Shown one piece after another: positions 62,501-64,000 of a stretch of 64,000 bases of DNA. The first letter of the stretch is position 1, and the number at the start of each line of letters is the position of its first letter. The notes under the pieces are model-generated. The model saw nothing but the letters and a program-made list of their open reading frames with translations. It was not told the DNA's origin and did no database searches. This DNA is from Turnera subulata. Lineage: Eukaryota; Streptophyta; Magnoliopsida; Malpighiales; Passifloraceae. The stretch covers positions 131,810 through 195,809 of the forward strand of contig JAKUCV010000973.1 of the NCBI GenBank assembly GCA_028386065.3, in the 5' to 3' direction. The position numbers and the translations under genes are program-made.

Positions 62501-62913
62501 GTTTGTCAAGACCCGAGCCTGTAAGTCCATGTTTCAGTTAACGTGGATGAGATCTCGAACTGATTTAGATTATAAAAGAAAATGGCCTTATTTGCAAGTT
62601 TTGTCCAGCGGAGGAGCAGAGTTCCAGTTCTGAGAAACCCTTGACTGTTTCTGAAGTTGAGACCATTGTGAAAGATTTTGCAAGCCGGTGGAAAGCTGCA
62701 ATAGAGCTGATGCACAAGGATGTCATCACTTCCTTCAGTAACTTCTTGTGTGGTATGGAAATTTTGAGGGCTGCCTTAACTCAGCTCCTGCTTTACTACA
62801 CCCGGCTCACGGATTGCATAAAGAGGATTCCGGGGGGGTCTGCCTTGAACAAAGATCTTGTAACTATCCCTTCGATCATGTATGAAATCAGGAAATACTC
62901 AAGGACTTTCTAG
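53545..62913 (+). CDS. VPS52: VPS52 subunit of the GARP/EARP tethering complex (POK), 19 exons
   Basis: Exons: 53545-53615, 53712-53769, 53867-53962, 54071-54172, 54671-54754, 55404-55484, 56453-56596, 57332-57423, 58169-58250, 59009-59191, 59907-60022, 60141-60199, 60610-60710, 60813-60863, 61252-61431, 61529-61663, 61839-61913, 62463-62520 and 62609-62913. Splice borders and phase give 690 residues, near the roughly 700 of Arabidopsis POKY POLLEN TUBE. Seen: an acidic N-terminus, coiled-coil region around 45-125 (VSLHEQIRDCDNILSQMETL), LSGFQAEIGSISSDI, the conserved core FLKEHGKEVYTEVRGAY, and the C-terminal helical part ending MYEIRKYSRTF. It tethers endosome-derived vesicles at the trans-Golgi network. 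No break was seen. Confidence 0.96.
57078..57306 (+). repeat. Tandem duplication of about 114 bp in VPS52 intron 7
   Basis: Units 57078-57191 and 57192-57306 share TTATTGATCAAATTGTTGG, TGTCTGTCAGTCATT and TATTGGCTATTATGCAT with only a few differences, so the duplication is recent. It lies wholly within the intron. Confidence 0.9.
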
Positions 62914-63963
62914 ATGCTATATTGATTATTATCAAGTGTTATCCTGTGCAATTTTGTATCCTGGTTGGTTTTCTTTTTGATTTAGGGGCAACTTAAAATA
63001 ACGGCCTAAACCGCTTTTTTCATACATATTGTAGAAAAATATAATGTTGTGGAGAAAGGTTTACTATTTCTAATTTCTTCAATGCATTTTTTTGTTTGGG
63101 CTAGCCATTCTGGTGTTGTCTCGGTTTCAATGGTTTTCATAATTTTAGTTTTAGTATTATTTGCCGGATAGAACTAATAATTGTGATGTACTAAAACATG
63201 ATGGAAAGGAAATGGACAATTTAGTGAGTGAGAGTGGCTGCGGAGACGAAGAAAATTAAAATTGCCTGATTGACGATGTGGTCATCTGGCCAGTAGAGAT
63301 CAATATGTGGATGTCCATGAGATTGTATTTCAGTGACACTTAAAATAACTGTTCCCCATATCGCAGTTTTGTGTTGCAAGACTAATGCACTGAATGATGA
63401 AGATAAAGATGAGGTCAAAGCAAACCAAAATGCTTAGTGTTTTTTTTGACTAGTGTCTTGTTTCATCTTTGTATTGCCCTTCAATTTTGGAATTCATCTG
63501 GTTGGAATTCATCCATTTGTTTACTATGTTTTTCATATTTTGATCTTAGCGAAATTTGATGACGTAGCAACTTTTACGGTGCCAATCAACAAAGTGGCGC
63601 CCATTTGTCAACCAGTTGGACGAACTAGTAAGACGGAATGAGTGGCCCCACCTTGCAGATGTAACACAAGTTGCCACGTTATTATTATTATTTTTTTTTT
63701 GATCCTGCCACGTTATTAATTTTTACTTATAAGATATTCTCAACTATGTTTTCCTGCCTTTTTGATTTTTTTCCAAAACTACAATTTCATATTATATGAC
63801 AAACTCAATTCTTATGCATTCCCCAAGGAAAAAATGTATTGTGCCAATACATTATCTCTTACATTTTCTTTCAGTTTACTTACATAGAAAAATTTTGTGT
63901 TTTCCTGTTTTGATTATGGTTTTTTTTTTTTCAGAATTGGAGCATTCTTCATTATATAAACAT
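62914..63963. other. VPS52 3' flank and intergenic space
   Basis: It includes the likely VPS52 3' UTR (about 62914-63130). No gene was recognised. A TGCCACGTTATTA repeat occurs twice around a poly-T run at 63672-63720. Confidence 0.5.
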
Positions 63964-64000
63964 TGTAATAGCCCGGGTAAAAATTTTGAATTTTTACCGG
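63964..64000 (+). repeat. Start of a third LTR of the 2.7-kb family, cut by the window edge
   Basis: TGTAATAGCCCGGGTAAAA and the following TTTTTACCGG match the end of the LTRs at 14404 and 19428 read on the minus strand (TGTAACAGCCCGGGTAAAA). It is oriented opposite to the nested element at 11.7-19.4 kb. The rest of the LTR would lie outside the window. Confidence 0.85.

Overview
The window is nuclear DNA from a flowering plant, most likely a eudicot. It is AT-rich and holds four multi-exon housekeeping genes with GT-AG introns, all recognisable as orthologues of single-copy plant genes. Between them lies a dense mix of plant transposable elements. No tRNA gene, rRNA gene, bacterial operon or CRISPR array was seen. 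Protein identities come from motif and family recognition, and exon borders from reading splice sites with codon phase carried through each gene.

The left third (1-22 kb) is repeat-dominated. Position 1-1152 holds a reading frame for a caulimovirid-type 30K movement-protein-like polyprotein that runs off the left edge. Next to it is a broken Ty1/Copia element (about 1590-5560). A non-autonomous hAT element with an 8-bp target duplication lies at 7489-8025 and a tRNA-type SINE at about 8230-8427. A complete non-autonomous Ty3-type LTR element (11692-19428) has 2.7-kb LTRs and target duplication CGTTA, and it sits inside an older Mutator-like foldback element. Its short internal region has no gag-pol. 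Instead it carries two reading frames on the opposite strand to the element: a basic coiled-coil-like protein, and a protein ending in a LINE-type endonuclease-like segment. A Cassandra-like 5S-derived sequence lies near 23.0 kb.

The right two thirds are gene-rich. HCS1 (biotin-protein ligase, minus strand, 26031-32317) is head-to-head with ASHR1/SDG37 (SET-MYND protein, plus strand, 33694-39110). MPS1 (spindle-checkpoint kinase, minus strand, 42543-48208) and VPS52 (GARP tethering subunit, plus strand, 53545-62913) follow. All four read through as full-length proteins (345, 485, 856 and 690 residues). No functional link between them is implied.

The spaces between genes hold a 5'-truncated SINE with a 17-bp target duplication, Helitron ends, a MITE, a 1.7-kb Mutator-like element with 9-bp target duplications that appears to carry a captured membrane-protein fragment (48526-50246), mirror-image blocks of decayed telomere-type repeat split by a second copy of the left-end SINE family, and at the right edge the first bases of a third copy of the 2.7-kb LTR family.
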